Shown here piece after piece: positions 25,671 through 35,236 of a DNA stretch of 64,000 nt. The first letter of the stretch is position 1, and the number at the start of each line of letters is the position of its first letter. Below the pieces are notes generated by a model, which searched no databases, was not told the DNA's origin, and was given only the letters and a program-made list of their open reading frames with translations. The position numbers and the translations under genes are program-made. Source of the stretch: G965220075 sp965220075 (GTDB taxonomy: Bacteria; Chloroflexota; UBA11872). The stretch is from the NCBI GenBank assembly GCA_965220075.1, contig OZ244806.1:124001-188000 (forward strand), in the 5' to 3' direction.

Positions 25671-26795
25671 TCAAGCGCTTGCGGCGCCTGCTGGCGCCAG
25701 CAAAACCAGGTTGTCGCGGTGAACGGCCTCCGCTCCATTGTCGTAGCCGAGGGTTTGCAAGATCTGGCGTGACTGCTGCCCGCTGATCCGCCGCAGCGGG
25801 TCAGCGTCGTAGTTTACGAGGCCGCGCGCGAAGACACGGCCGTCCGGGCCGACCAGCCCAACCAGGTCGCCGCGCTCGAAGGCACCGTGCACGCGGCGAA
25901 TCCCGGCCGGCAAGAGGCTGCGGCCCTGATCGGCAATGGCGGTCCTGGCGCCCTCGTCGACCTCCACAGTGCCGCGCTGAGCCAGGGAAGAGCTAAGCCA
26001 GCTGTCGCGGCTGCTGCGCAGCGGCCCGGTGGGCGCGAAGTGCGTGCCGATGGATTCGCCTGACATAAGGCGACGCAGGACGTCGGGGCTATCGCCGCGC
26101 GCGATGACCACGTCCATGCCGGCGGCCGCTGCGTCGCGGGCGGCCACGAGCTTGGAGCGCATGCCGCCGACTCCGGCCAGCCCCGCGCCGCCGGCGGCGC
26201 GCTCGAGCTCGGCGGGTAGGGCCTCACTCGCTTCCCGAATCAGCCGGGCGTCCGGGTCCGTGGCCGGGTCCTCGGAGTGGAGACCTTCGGTGGAGGTCAA
26301 CAGGATGAGCCGGTCGGCGCCGATCAGCTTGGCGATGAGAACGGACAGCGCGTCGTTGTCGCCGAAGTGCAGCTCATCGGTCGCCACCACGTCGTTCTCG
26401 TTGGCGATGGGCAGGACGCCCTCGTCGAGCAGGCCGATGAGCGTATTGCGCGCGTTGAGGTAGCCGCGCCGCCGCTCGAGATCGGCGCGTGACAGCAGCG
26501 CCTGCGCAATGATCACGCCGTGCGCCCCGAACGCGCGGGTATAGGTGGCCATGAGCGGCGCCTGCCCGACGGCCGCCAGCACCTGGCGGGTGACGAGCGT
26601 GTCGTCCGACAGCGCCAGCACCGAGCGCCCCGCCGCGATCGCGCCGGAGGTGACGTAGGTCACCTGGGCGCCATCGCGCAGCAGCGCGGCGATCTGCCGG
26701 GCGATGCTCGCGATGAACGCCTCGTTGAGGCCGGCCTCGGCGGCTAAAAGGCGCGTTCCGCACTTGACCACGATGCGGTCGCGCGGAGAGGTCAT
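25671..26795 (-). CDS. proB: Glutamate 5-kinase with PUA domain
   Basis: 374 residues. The amino-acid kinase domain starts RIVVKCGTRLL and includes TSGAIAAGRSVL, LPIANENDVVATDELHFGDND and GGMRSKLVAARDAAAAGM. A C-terminal PUA domain (GTVEVDEGARTAI...ARGLVNYDADPLRRISG) completes it. It phosphorylates glutamate for proline synthesis and is usually proline-inhibited. ATG 26795 is used since family similarity begins there, although the frame is open far upstream. Confidence 0.95.
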   Translation of the reverse strand: MTSPRDRIVVKCGTRLLAAEAGLNEAFIASIARQIAALLRDGAQVTYVTSGAIAAGRSVLALSDDTLVTRQVLAAVGQAPLMATYTRAFGAHGVIIAQALLSRADLERRRGYLNARNTLIGLLDEGVLPIANENDVVATDELHFGDNDALSVLIAKLIGADRLILLTSTEGLHSEDPATDPDARLIREASEALPAELERAAGGAGLAGVGGMRSKLVAARDAAAAGMDVVIARGDSPDVLRRLMSGESIGTHFAPTGPLRSSRDSWLSSSLAQRGTVEVDEGARTAIADQGRSLLPAGIRRVHGAFERGDLVGLVGPDGRVFARGLVNYDADPLRRISGQQSRQILQTLGYDNGAEAVHRDNLVLLAPAGAASA

Positions 26796-26894
26796 GCGCA
26801 GCCTCGATTCATGCCGCCTAGCTTGTAACACGATATGCGGGCGCGTGGAAGCGAAGCGCCGGTCCCGGAACGGCCGTCGGTCCGAGGCCGCCGA

Positions 26895-26900
26895 TATAAT
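26895..26900 (+). promoter_or_regulatory. TATAAT -10 box of the EF-G-like gene
   Basis: A perfect TATAAT in the divergent proB/EF-G-like gap. No good -35 lies 16-18 bp upstream. Initiation about 7 nt downstream would put the transcript start near 26907, after the only in-frame ATG (26835), so that ATG is unlikely to be the translation start. Confidence 0.55.
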
Positions 26901-26969
26901 CCGCAGCCGAGGCTGGACCCGCGGCGTGCTCACGTATGCTTTGCCGGGCTCGCCGGGGAGGAGCTTCCC

Positions 26970-29024
26970 ATCGACCATCTGCGGAACGTCGCACTTATCG
27001 GTCACAGCGGCACAGGCAAGACCTCGCTGACCGAAGCGCTGCACCACGTGACCGCCAAGACCGCCCGGCTGGGCCGGGTGGAGGACGGCAACACGGTCTC
27101 GGACCACGACCCGGACGAAATCGAGCGGGGCATGTCGATCAACCTCAGCGTGGTGCCGTGCGCACAGGGGCGGCACAAGATCAACGTTATCGACACGCCC
27201 GGCTACGCGGACTTCGTGGGCGAGGTGGTATCGGGCCTGCAAGGCGCCGACGCGGCGGTGGTTGTAATCGACGCGACGGCGGGCGTGCAGGTGGGAACCG
27301 AGAGCGCCTGGCGGCTGGCCGAGCGCTTGCGGCGTCCGCGGTTGCTGGTCGTGAACCGTATGGACCGGGAGAACGTGGTGTGGCAGGAGGTGGTGGATTC
27401 GCTGCGAGCGCGCTTCGGGAACGGGGTGGCGCCGGTGCAAGTCCCGCTAGGAAACGCGCCCGACTTCACGGGCGTGGTGGACCTGCTCGACTCCCAGGCA
27501 CATGTCTTCGGCGGCGGAGACTCGGGAATCGCGGACATGCCCGAGGAGGTCGCCGACGCGGTGGAGGAGGCTCGCGAGCAGCTGGTGGACGCCGTTGCCG
27601 CCACCGACGACGTACTGCTGGAGAAGTATCTGGAGGATGAGGAGCTCAGCCGCGTCGACCTGGAAGCCGGTCTCAAGGCCGGCGTGAGCCGGGGGGAGCT
27701 GTTTCCCGTACTGTTCACCGCAGCCACGCGGGCGCTGGGCGTGCGAGAACTGCTGCCAGCCCTCATTGCTCTGCTGCCGTCGCCGCAGGAAGTCATGATG
27801 AAAACGGAGGCCGGGGGCGCGGAGCTGGCGCCAGCGGAAGACGGAGCGGTAGCGGCCCAGGTGTTCAAGACACTGGCCGATCCCTTCGTGGGCAAGGTTT
27901 CGATGTTCCGCGTATTCAGCGGCACGATCAGCGGCGACGTTCAGCTGCTCAACACCGCCACCGGCCGGACCGAACGCCTGGGCGGGGCGCAGTTTCCGTC
28001 CGGCAAGGAAGGAACACCGTCCAAAGCCGTTGTGGGCGGCGACATCGCCTTCGTGACGAAGCTCGACGGAGTGTCGACCGGCGACACGCTGGTCTCGCCG
28101 GAGAGCAGCGTGCGGCTTCCGGCATTCGAGTTTCCCATGCCCCTCTTCGACGCCTCGGTAACGCCCGAGACCAGCGCCGACCTGGACAAGATGAGCACGG
28201 CGCTGAGCCGGCTGGCCGACGAGGACCCGTCGCTGCAAGTGCGGCGGAGCGAAGAGACCGGAGAGACCATCCTGGCCGGGTTGGGCGAGTCGCACGTGCA
28301 GATCAGTCTGGACCGAGCGCGCCGCAAGTTCGGGGTGCGCCTCCGCTTCGACGTGCCGCTGGTGGCGTATCGGGAAACGATTCGCAGGAAGGTGAACGCC
28401 CACGGCCGCCACAAGCGCCAGACGGGCGGGCACGGTCAGTTCGGGGACGTGCACATCGAGTTCGCGCCGCTGGAGCGCGGGGCCGGCTTCGTGTTCGAGA
28501 ATCGCGTAGTGGGCGGACGCGTGCCGCGCCAGTACATTCCGGCCGTGGAGAAGGGCCTGACGGAGACGCTCGATCGGGGCGGACTGGCGCGCTACCCCGT
28601 GGTCGACTTGAGCGCGGCGCTCTTCGACGGGCAGTTCCACAGCGTGGACTCCTCGGACGAATCGTTTCGGATAGCGGCCCGGCTGGCCTACGAAGACGGC
28701 TACCGGAAAGCCAGTCCCGTGATCCTGGAGCCGATCCTGAAGCTCGCGATCACCATCCCGGACGGCAACACGGGAGACGTGATCGGAGACATCAGCGCGC
28801 GGCGCGGCCACGTGCTGGGCATGGCGCCGGCGGACGACGATGGATTCACGACGGTCGAAGTTGAAGTGCCGGAAGCGGAGGTGCAGCGCTACGCGACCGA
28901 CCTGCGCTCGATGACGCAGGGTCGGGGCGCTTATACCCGAGCCTTCGTAAGGCTGCAGGAAGTGCCTCCGAACGTGCAGGAGCGGCTGGTGGCCGAAGCG
29001 GCGCGGCGGCGCGAAGAAGGCTAG
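26970..29024 (+). CDS. Elongation factor G-like GTPase (EF-G paralogue)
   Basis: About 684 residues with all EF-G domains. G motifs are divergent: GHSGTGKTSL for G1, IERGMSINLSV for switch I, DTPGYADF for G3 and NRMD in place of NKMD for G4. Domains II-V follow, with RKVNAHGRHKRQTGGHGQFGD (quoted in part) and GDISARRGHVLGM. This is the EF-G-2/FusA2 type, whose role differs from translocation by canonical EF-G. Family similarity begins at IDHLRNVALIGH. There ATC 26970 follows GGGGAGGAG with a 6-nt spacer, so an AUC start is proposed; the only ATG in frame (26835) lies upstream of a TATAAT box. Confidence 0.88.
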   Translation: MDHLRNVALIGHSGTGKTSLTEALHHVTAKTARLGRVEDGNTVSDHDPDEIERGMSINLSVVPCAQGRHKINVIDTPGYADFVGEVVSGLQGADAAVVVIDATAGVQVGTESAWRLAERLRRPRLLVVNRMDRENVVWQEVVDSLRARFGNGVAPVQVPLGNAPDFTGVVDLLDSQAHVFGGGDSGIADMPEEVADAVEEAREQLVDAVAATDDVLLEKYLEDEELSRVDLEAGLKAGVSRGELFPVLFTAATRALGVRELLPALIALLPSPQEVMMKTEAGGAELAPAEDGAVAAQVFKTLADPFVGKVSMFRVFSGTISGDVQLLNTATGRTERLGGAQFPSGKEGTPSKAVVGGDIAFVTKLDGVSTGDTLVSPESSVRLPAFEFPMPLFDASVTPETSADLDKMSTALSRLADEDPSLQVRRSEETGETILAGLGESHVQISLDRARRKFGVRLRFDVPLVAYRETIRRKVNAHGRHKRQTGGHGQFGDVHIEFAPLERGAGFVFENRVVGGRVPRQYIPAVEKGLTETLDRGGLARYPVVDLSAALFDGQFHSVDSSDESFRIAARLAYEDGYRKASPVILEPILKLAITIPDGNTGDVIGDISARRGHVLGMAPADDDGFTTVEVEVPEAEVQRYATDLRSMTQGRGAYTRAFVRLQEVPPNVQERLVAEAARRREEG

Positions 29025-29026
29025 GC

Positions 29027-30118
29027 GTGGCACAAGCTGGACGCCGCACGGGCCCGCAACTGGACGCGGCGCGGCGGCGCTTTTTGGTCGACTTGATCGA
29101 CGCGCCTGCGCCGTCGGGCTACGAGCAGCCGGTGCGCAAGGTGTGGCGCGGATACGTGGAAGACTTCGCCGACGAGGTGCGCGTGGACGTGCACGGCAAC
29201 GTGATCGCATCGCGCAATCTCAACGGTGCGCCGCGCCTGATGCTGGCCGGTCACTGCGACGAGCTGGGGTTCCAGGCGAACTACATCTCCGACGATGGCT
29301 TCATCTACTTCAACACGGTGGGCGGACACGACGCGTCCCTGATACCCGGCCGGCGCGTCGTCGTGCACACCGCGCAAGGTCCCGTGTTGGGCGTGACCGG
29401 GCGCAAGGCCGTGCATCTGACGCCACGCAGCGAGCGCGGTAATCCCATCAAAGTGGAGGACATCTGGATTGACATCGGGGCACAGGGCCGCGAGGCGGCC
29501 GAACGGCTCGTGCGGGTGGGCGATCCGATCACCTACAACCTAGGGATGCAGGATCTGCAGGATGAGCGCGCCGCCGCGCGCGCGTTCGACAACAAGATCG
29601 GCGCGTGGGTGGTGGCGGAGGCGCTGCGGCGCGTGGACGCGAGAAAGCTGTCGGCATCCGTGCACGCGGTGGCCACCGTGCAGGAGGAGGTGGGTCTGCG
29701 CGGCGCCCAGACCAGCGCTTTCGGCCTGAATCCGGCGGTCGGCGTGGCAGTGGACGTTACGCACGCGAGCGACTCACCCGGAATCGACAAGCGCATCACC
29801 GGTGAGATCAAGCTCGGGGCCGGGCCGGTCATTACGCGCGGCGCCAACGTGAACCCCGTCGTCGAGCGGCTGTTGCTGGAGACGGCGTGCGATCTGGGCA
29901 TGGACGTGCAGATCGAGGCGGAGCCGGGCGGGACGGGCACCGACGCGAACGCCATGCAGCTGTCCCAGGCCGGAGTGGCGACCGGCCTGGTGAGCGTGCC
30001 CCTGCGTTACATGCACTCTCCGTCGGAAGTCATTGCATTGCCCGACGCTAACCAGTGCGCCGACCTGCTGGCGGCGTTCGCGGCGCGAGTAACGGACGAG
30101 GTGGACTTCACTCCCTAA
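29027..30118 (+). CDS. M42 family metallopeptidase (glutamyl or deblocking aminopeptidase)
   Basis: 363 residues. M42 features: APSGYEQPVRKVW, DVHGNVIASRN, the metal histidine in LAGHCDELGF, ARAFDNKIGAWVV with the bridging Asp, TVQEEVGLRGAQ with the catalytic Glu pair, and PLRYMHSPSEVI with the last metal His. It forms a dinuclear aminopeptidase, usually a large cytoplasmic tetrahedral complex. It starts at GTG 29027, 2 bp after the EF-G-like stop. Confidence 0.93.
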   Translation: MAQAGRRTGPQLDAARRRFLVDLIDAPAPSGYEQPVRKVWRGYVEDFADEVRVDVHGNVIASRNLNGAPRLMLAGHCDELGFQANYISDDGFIYFNTVGGHDASLIPGRRVVVHTAQGPVLGVTGRKAVHLTPRSERGNPIKVEDIWIDIGAQGREAAERLVRVGDPITYNLGMQDLQDERAAARAFDNKIGAWVVAEALRRVDARKLSASVHAVATVQEEVGLRGAQTSAFGLNPAVGVAVDVTHASDSPGIDKRITGEIKLGAGPVITRGANVNPVVERLLLETACDLGMDVQIEAEPGGTGTDANAMQLSQAGVATGLVSVPLRYMHSPSEVIALPDANQCADLLAAFAARVTDEVDFTP

Positions 30119-30185
30119 CCGCGGTGTCCGCAAGAGTCCCGCAAGCGGCGCCCCGGCGGAGCAAACTCGTGCTCCCCACCGCGCC

Positions 30186-30191
30186 TATAAT
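30186..30191 (+). promoter_or_regulatory. TATAAT -10 box before a small gene
   Basis: A perfect TATAAT about 48 bp before the ATG of the 86-codon gene at 30239. No clear -35. It supports that gene being expressed separately from the M42 peptidase. Confidence 0.45.
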
Positions 30192-30238
30192 TCGCGGCTG
30201 AGGGAAACGGCTGAGAGCGCGCGGCCGCACATGAACGC

Positions 30239-30499
30239 ATGACGGAGGCGGCGCGCGAGCGCGTGAACCTTCAAGTCGAGCAGGTCCAGATCGACGCCCA
30301 GGTCTGGCCCGGACGCGGCGGCTGGAACGCGAGCGCGCAAATCGGATCGCGCGAACAGCGCGTGATGGGGGCGGCCGACCGAGCGGACGCACTGGAGCGG
30401 TTGCGCGAGAGCATCCTCGGCAACGCCGAGATCGCGTACAGGCTGGGTATCAAGACGCGCCGGCACTGGTCGCCCAATCCGCACTGGCGAGGCGTCTGA
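30239..30499 (+). CDS. Small protein of unknown function
   Basis: 86 residues, soluble, of mixed charge (VNLQVEQVQIDAQVWPGRGG; ADRADALERLRESILGNAEIAYRLGI), with a predicted beta strand then a helix. It lies between the M42 gene and the groEL-2 operator. No strong ribosome binding site; a TATAAT box is 48 bp upstream. The amino-acid composition looks protein-like rather than like a shadow frame, but I know no family. Confidence 0.5.
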   Translation: MTEAARERVNLQVEQVQIDAQVWPGRGGWNASAQIGSREQRVMGAADRADALERLRESILGNAEIAYRLGIKTRRHWSPNPHWRGV

Positions 30500-30519
30500 G
30501 CGGCGACCGCAAGGGCCGC

Positions 30520-30546
30520 TTAGCAGTCGATGAGCGCGACTGCTAA
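30520..30546. promoter_or_regulatory. CIRCE-like HrcA operator upstream of groEL-2
   Basis: TTAGCAGTC-N9-GACTGCTAA, a perfect inverted repeat with the CIRCE spacer length. It differs from the canonical element by one symmetrical base change in each arm. The right arm is identical to that of the element at 11255-11281. It lies 149 bp before the groEL-2 ATG. Confidence 0.88.
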
Positions 30547-30572
30547 TTTCCCACTCGCTGGAGCCTCTACGC

Positions 30573-30578
30573 TACAAT
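30573..30578 (+). promoter_or_regulatory. TACAAT -10 box of groEL-2
   Basis: TACAAT lies 26 bp after the CIRCE-like repeat, much as the TAAAAT of groEL-1 lies 28 bp after its own repeat. The -35 region is weak, and the operator sits right next to it. Confidence 0.5.
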
Positions 30579-30694
30579 CTGGCACTGCATAGGATCCCGG
30601 GGCCGCCAGCCGCGGGCCGCATTCGACCGCGCGGCCGGCGCCCAGTCAGTGGGAAGTCAGATCCCGCCGCTCATTACGAAGGAGTCGGGCCGCG

Positions 30695-32374
<1,680 letters not shown>

Positions 32375-32449
32375 CGCGCCGCCCATGGGCTGCCGCACCT
32401 GATAGCAGTGATGCGGCCGCGCGCACGAGGTCGTGCCTGCCGCCGGTCC

Positions 32450-32455
32450 TATAAT
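32450..32455 (+). promoter_or_regulatory. TATAAT -10 box of the DapA-family gene
   Basis: A perfect TATAAT 38 bp before the ATG at 32494, without a recognisable -35. The local context CCTATAATCCG resembles the boxes at 26895 and 30186. Confidence 0.5.
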
Positions 32456-32493
32456 CCGGTGCCCTTCTGAATTGGCACGGGAAGGCGGCTGGC

Positions 32494-33420
32494 ATGACGT
32501 CGTTCCAGGAACGTATTCACGGCGTGGTCCCTGCGCTGCTCACGCCACTTAACGCTGACTTCACGGTCGATATCGGAGGTACCCGCGGCCTGGTTCGCCG
32601 TGTCGTCGATTCCGGCTGCCACGGCTTCGTGGTGCTGGGCACGACGGGCGAGTTCGCCTCGATCGACGACGACCAGCGGGAGATCCTCATCAGCACGGCG
32701 ATCGAGGAAGCGGACGGCGCGGTGCCCGTGATCGTCGCTTGTGGACAGCCCAACGTCGCCCGCACTCACAATCAGCTGCGCCAGGCCGCCGAGCTAGGCG
32801 CCGACGGGGTGCTGGTGAACCCGCCCTTCTATTTCGACCTGACTCAGGACGAGGTGGTTCGCTACTTCGAGGGCGTGGTGGAAGCTTCGGCGATTCCGGT
32901 GATGCTCTACAACATCCCGCGCATGACCAAGGTGGCCACCGAACCCGCCACGCTGCGGCGTCTGCGCGACGTGGGCGTGCAGGGCGCCAAGGACAGCTCC
33001 GGCGACGCACGTACTCTCATGGCATACATCGAGGCCGTGCGCGACGACCCGGCCTTTCGCGTGGTAGTGGGCGGCGACGCGCTGTTCCTGCACGCCCTGC
33101 TCTCGGGCGCTTGCGGGTTCACCGGCCTAACGCCCAACCTGTCGCCGCAACTCGACCTGGCGATCTACGACGCCTGGCGGGCCGGCGACCTGGAGGCGGC
33201 CGGCAAGGCCCAGAATCGCTGCAACGCTTTTCTGCGCGCCTACTTGTCTCAACACGAGTTTGCGCACGCCACGGCCAAGGCGGTGCTCAGCGAGCTGGGC
33301 GTCATGCAGCCTTGGGTGGCGCCCCCCAAGACGACGCCGGGTTCCGGCGAGGCGGCGCGCGTCTTCGAGGCGCTGCGCGATTTCCTTCCCGAGTACGACC
33401 GCGTAGTCGCGGCCGTATAG
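32494..33420 (+). CDS. Dihydrodipicolinate synthase (DapA) family aldolase
   Basis: 308 residues. The barrel shows GVVPALLTPL, VLGTTGEFASI (GTTGE), LYNIPRMTKV with the catalytic Tyr, and GAKDSSGD with the Schiff-base Lys. Pyruvate-dependent aldolases of this family include DapA, N-acetylneuraminate lyase and sugar-acid aldolases. The residues do not settle whether this one makes lysine precursor or degrades a sugar acid; no other lysine gene is adjacent. It is a monocistronic unit with its own -10 box. Confidence 0.88.
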   Translation: MTSFQERIHGVVPALLTPLNADFTVDIGGTRGLVRRVVDSGCHGFVVLGTTGEFASIDDDQREILISTAIEEADGAVPVIVACGQPNVARTHNQLRQAAELGADGVLVNPPFYFDLTQDEVVRYFEGVVEASAIPVMLYNIPRMTKVATEPATLRRLRDVGVQGAKDSSGDARTLMAYIEAVRDDPAFRVVVGGDALFLHALLSGACGFTGLTPNLSPQLDLAIYDAWRAGDLEAAGKAQNRCNAFLRAYLSQHEFAHATAKAVLSELGVMQPWVAPPKTTPGSGEAARVFEALRDFLPEYDRVVAAV

Positions 33421-33431
33421 CTCACGGAGGA

Positions 33432-33447
33432 GCGGCTCGCGAGCCGC
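33432..33447. terminator. Palindrome between convergent dapA-like and ggt genes
   Basis: GCGGCTCGCGAGCCGC is a perfect 16-bp palindrome 11 bp after the dapA-like stop and 11 bp before the convergent ggt end. There is no T-run, so termination is only likely. Confidence 0.4.
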
Positions 33448-33457
33448 CCGCACTTAG

Positions 33458-35026
33458 CTATATGCCGATCGCGTAGCCGTCGCGGCGCGGGTCGGCGCCG
33501 CCCTCCAGCGCGCCGCTGGCCGGGTCGCGCGCGACGCCCTGCATGCCGCCCATGCCCTGCGAGTACGGCTCGACGACCTCGATCGCGTGGCCGCGCCGGC
33601 GCAAGTCGGCGGAGGTTTGCCGGGAGACACGCGACTCGACCTTGAGCTCAAGACCGTCGAGCGCGTTGACCCGCGGCGCCTCGATGGCGGCCTGGATGCG
33701 CCGCCCATAGCTGACGTGCTGCACGATGACTTGCGTTTGGGCCTGGCTGATCGTGTAGCTGCCGGGAGTCCCCAGCGCTAGTACCGGGGCACCTTCCCGC
33801 AGGCCGATCGTAGGCGCCTTGGGGTTGCCGAGCGGCCCGCCGGCGCGCATGCAGTTGGGACTTTGCGGGTTCAGATCACCCCACTCGAGCATGTTGTTCA
33901 TGGCTACGCCATAGCCCGGGATCACGATGCCGGTGCCGAACTTGCCGCCCAGACTCTGGGTGATGCAGATCATGTTGCCGGCGCCGTCGGCGACCGAGAA
34001 CGAGGTGGTCTCTTGCGGCTCGCCGGGGGCGTCGCCGAACTGTTGGGTGCGTCCGCTGACGGGCTCCGGATCCAGCAGCCGACGATGCAATTGGGTGACG
34101 GAGGGATCGTCGAGCAGGCGGTAAATCTCCTGGGGCGCCGCGTTGTTGTTACGAATGCGGGCCTCGGCGGCCAGGCGGATCGCGCGGGTGACAACGTCCA
34201 GGTGGCCGGCCTCGTTGGGCGCCAGCTCGGTCAGGTCGACTTTGCCGAGGATGCGCAGGCCCAGCAGCATCTGAAATCCCTCGCAAGGCGGAGGCACGGT
34301 GCAGACAGTCAGACCCCGGTAGTCAGCTTCGAGGGGATCGGACCAACGCGGCGCCACTTCCGCCAGGTCGTCGAGGCTGACGAATCCGCCCAACGACTGG
34401 ATGTGCGCGGCCATGGCCGCGCCCAGCGGCCCGGCGTATAGGTGCGCAGCGCCGTCCGACACGACGGCCTCGAAAGTGCGGGCCAGATCCGGCTGTCGAA
34501 AGGGCTGGCCCGGGGAGTACGGCTGGCCGCCGTCGGTGAATATCTCCCACCAGGCCGGCTGGCCGGCAAGGCGCTCCATGGTGAAAGCGAAGAAGTCGGT
34601 GTTGAACTCCGTGAGCGGGAAGCCGTCGCGCGCGAGCTCGATCGCGGGCGCGAACGCTTCGGCGCGCGTCTTGGTTCCGTAGGACTCCAGCAGAGTGAGC
34701 CAGCCGGCCAGGTTGCCGGGAGTGGCGATGGACGTGGCGGCGCCGTTGCGGCGCGTGCGGGCGGGGTCGAACTGGCTGGGCACGCGCGTCGTGAAGTCGA
34801 GCGTGCGCACGCGGCCCTCATCGGCCAGATAGCAGGCGGCGAATCCGATGCCGCCGATCCCGGACATATAGGGCTCGACCACGTTGAGCGCGGCGGCGGT
34901 GGCCACCGCCGCGTCGATCGCGTTGCCGCCGGTCAGCAGGAGCCTCGCGCCGGCCAGCGCGGCCAGCGGGTGCGCCGCGGCGACCACGCCGCGCAGGGAC
35001 GTGACGTTGGGGCGGTCACCCTCCAC
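33458..35026 (-). CDS. ggt: Gamma-glutamyltransferase family protein (Ntn hydrolase)
   Basis: 522 residues. N-terminal AAAHPLAALAGARLLLTGGNAIDAAVA and EPYMSGIGGIGF are diagnostic (first quoted in part). The self-processing site is QETTSFSVADGAGNM, where the second Thr would become the nucleophile; the usual His after it is Ser here. ILGKVDL and GTPGSYTI complete the fold. No signal peptide is seen, unlike secreted GGTs, so a cytoplasmic acylase-like role is possible. GTG 35026 is chosen for its AGGGAG site 7 nt upstream. The PLP enzyme at 35237 is divergent. Confidence 0.9.
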   Translation of the reverse strand: MEGDRPNVTSLRGVVAAAHPLAALAGARLLLTGGNAIDAAVATAAALNVVEPYMSGIGGIGFAACYLADEGRVRTLDFTTRVPSQFDPARTRRNGAATSIATPGNLAGWLTLLESYGTKTRAEAFAPAIELARDGFPLTEFNTDFFAFTMERLAGQPAWWEIFTDGGQPYSPGQPFRQPDLARTFEAVVSDGAAHLYAGPLGAAMAAHIQSLGGFVSLDDLAEVAPRWSDPLEADYRGLTVCTVPPPCEGFQMLLGLRILGKVDLTELAPNEAGHLDVVTRAIRLAAEARIRNNNAAPQEIYRLLDDPSVTQLHRRLLDPEPVSGRTQQFGDAPGEPQETTSFSVADGAGNMICITQSLGGKFGTGIVIPGYGVAMNNMLEWGDLNPQSPNCMRAGGPLGNPKAPTIGLREGAPVLALGTPGSYTISQAQTQVIVQHVSYGRRIQAAIEAPRVNALDGLELKVESRVSRQTSADLRRRGHAIEVVEPYSQGMGGMQGVARDPASGALEGGADPRRDGYAIGI

Positions 35027-35236
35027 CGGAGTTCTCCCTGAGGCGGACTGGCAAGGAGCCCTATACGAGTCGCGAATGATGCGCCATACGGCGAAATCTG
35101 TCACCGCTGCGGCATTCCCGGCGCTCGGCGGGGGGGCGGGCGGCCAGCGCCGCGCGTGCGCCAGTTTGCGTGGCGGCGGCCATGGACTACCATCGCGCGC
35201 CCCCACGAGGGGCGCGCGGCTTCAAGGAGGGCGCTG

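Noticed and set aside
26835..26969. ATG 26835 as the start of the EF-G-like protein
   Set aside because: It lies upstream of a TATAAT box and adds 45 residues without EF-G similarity.
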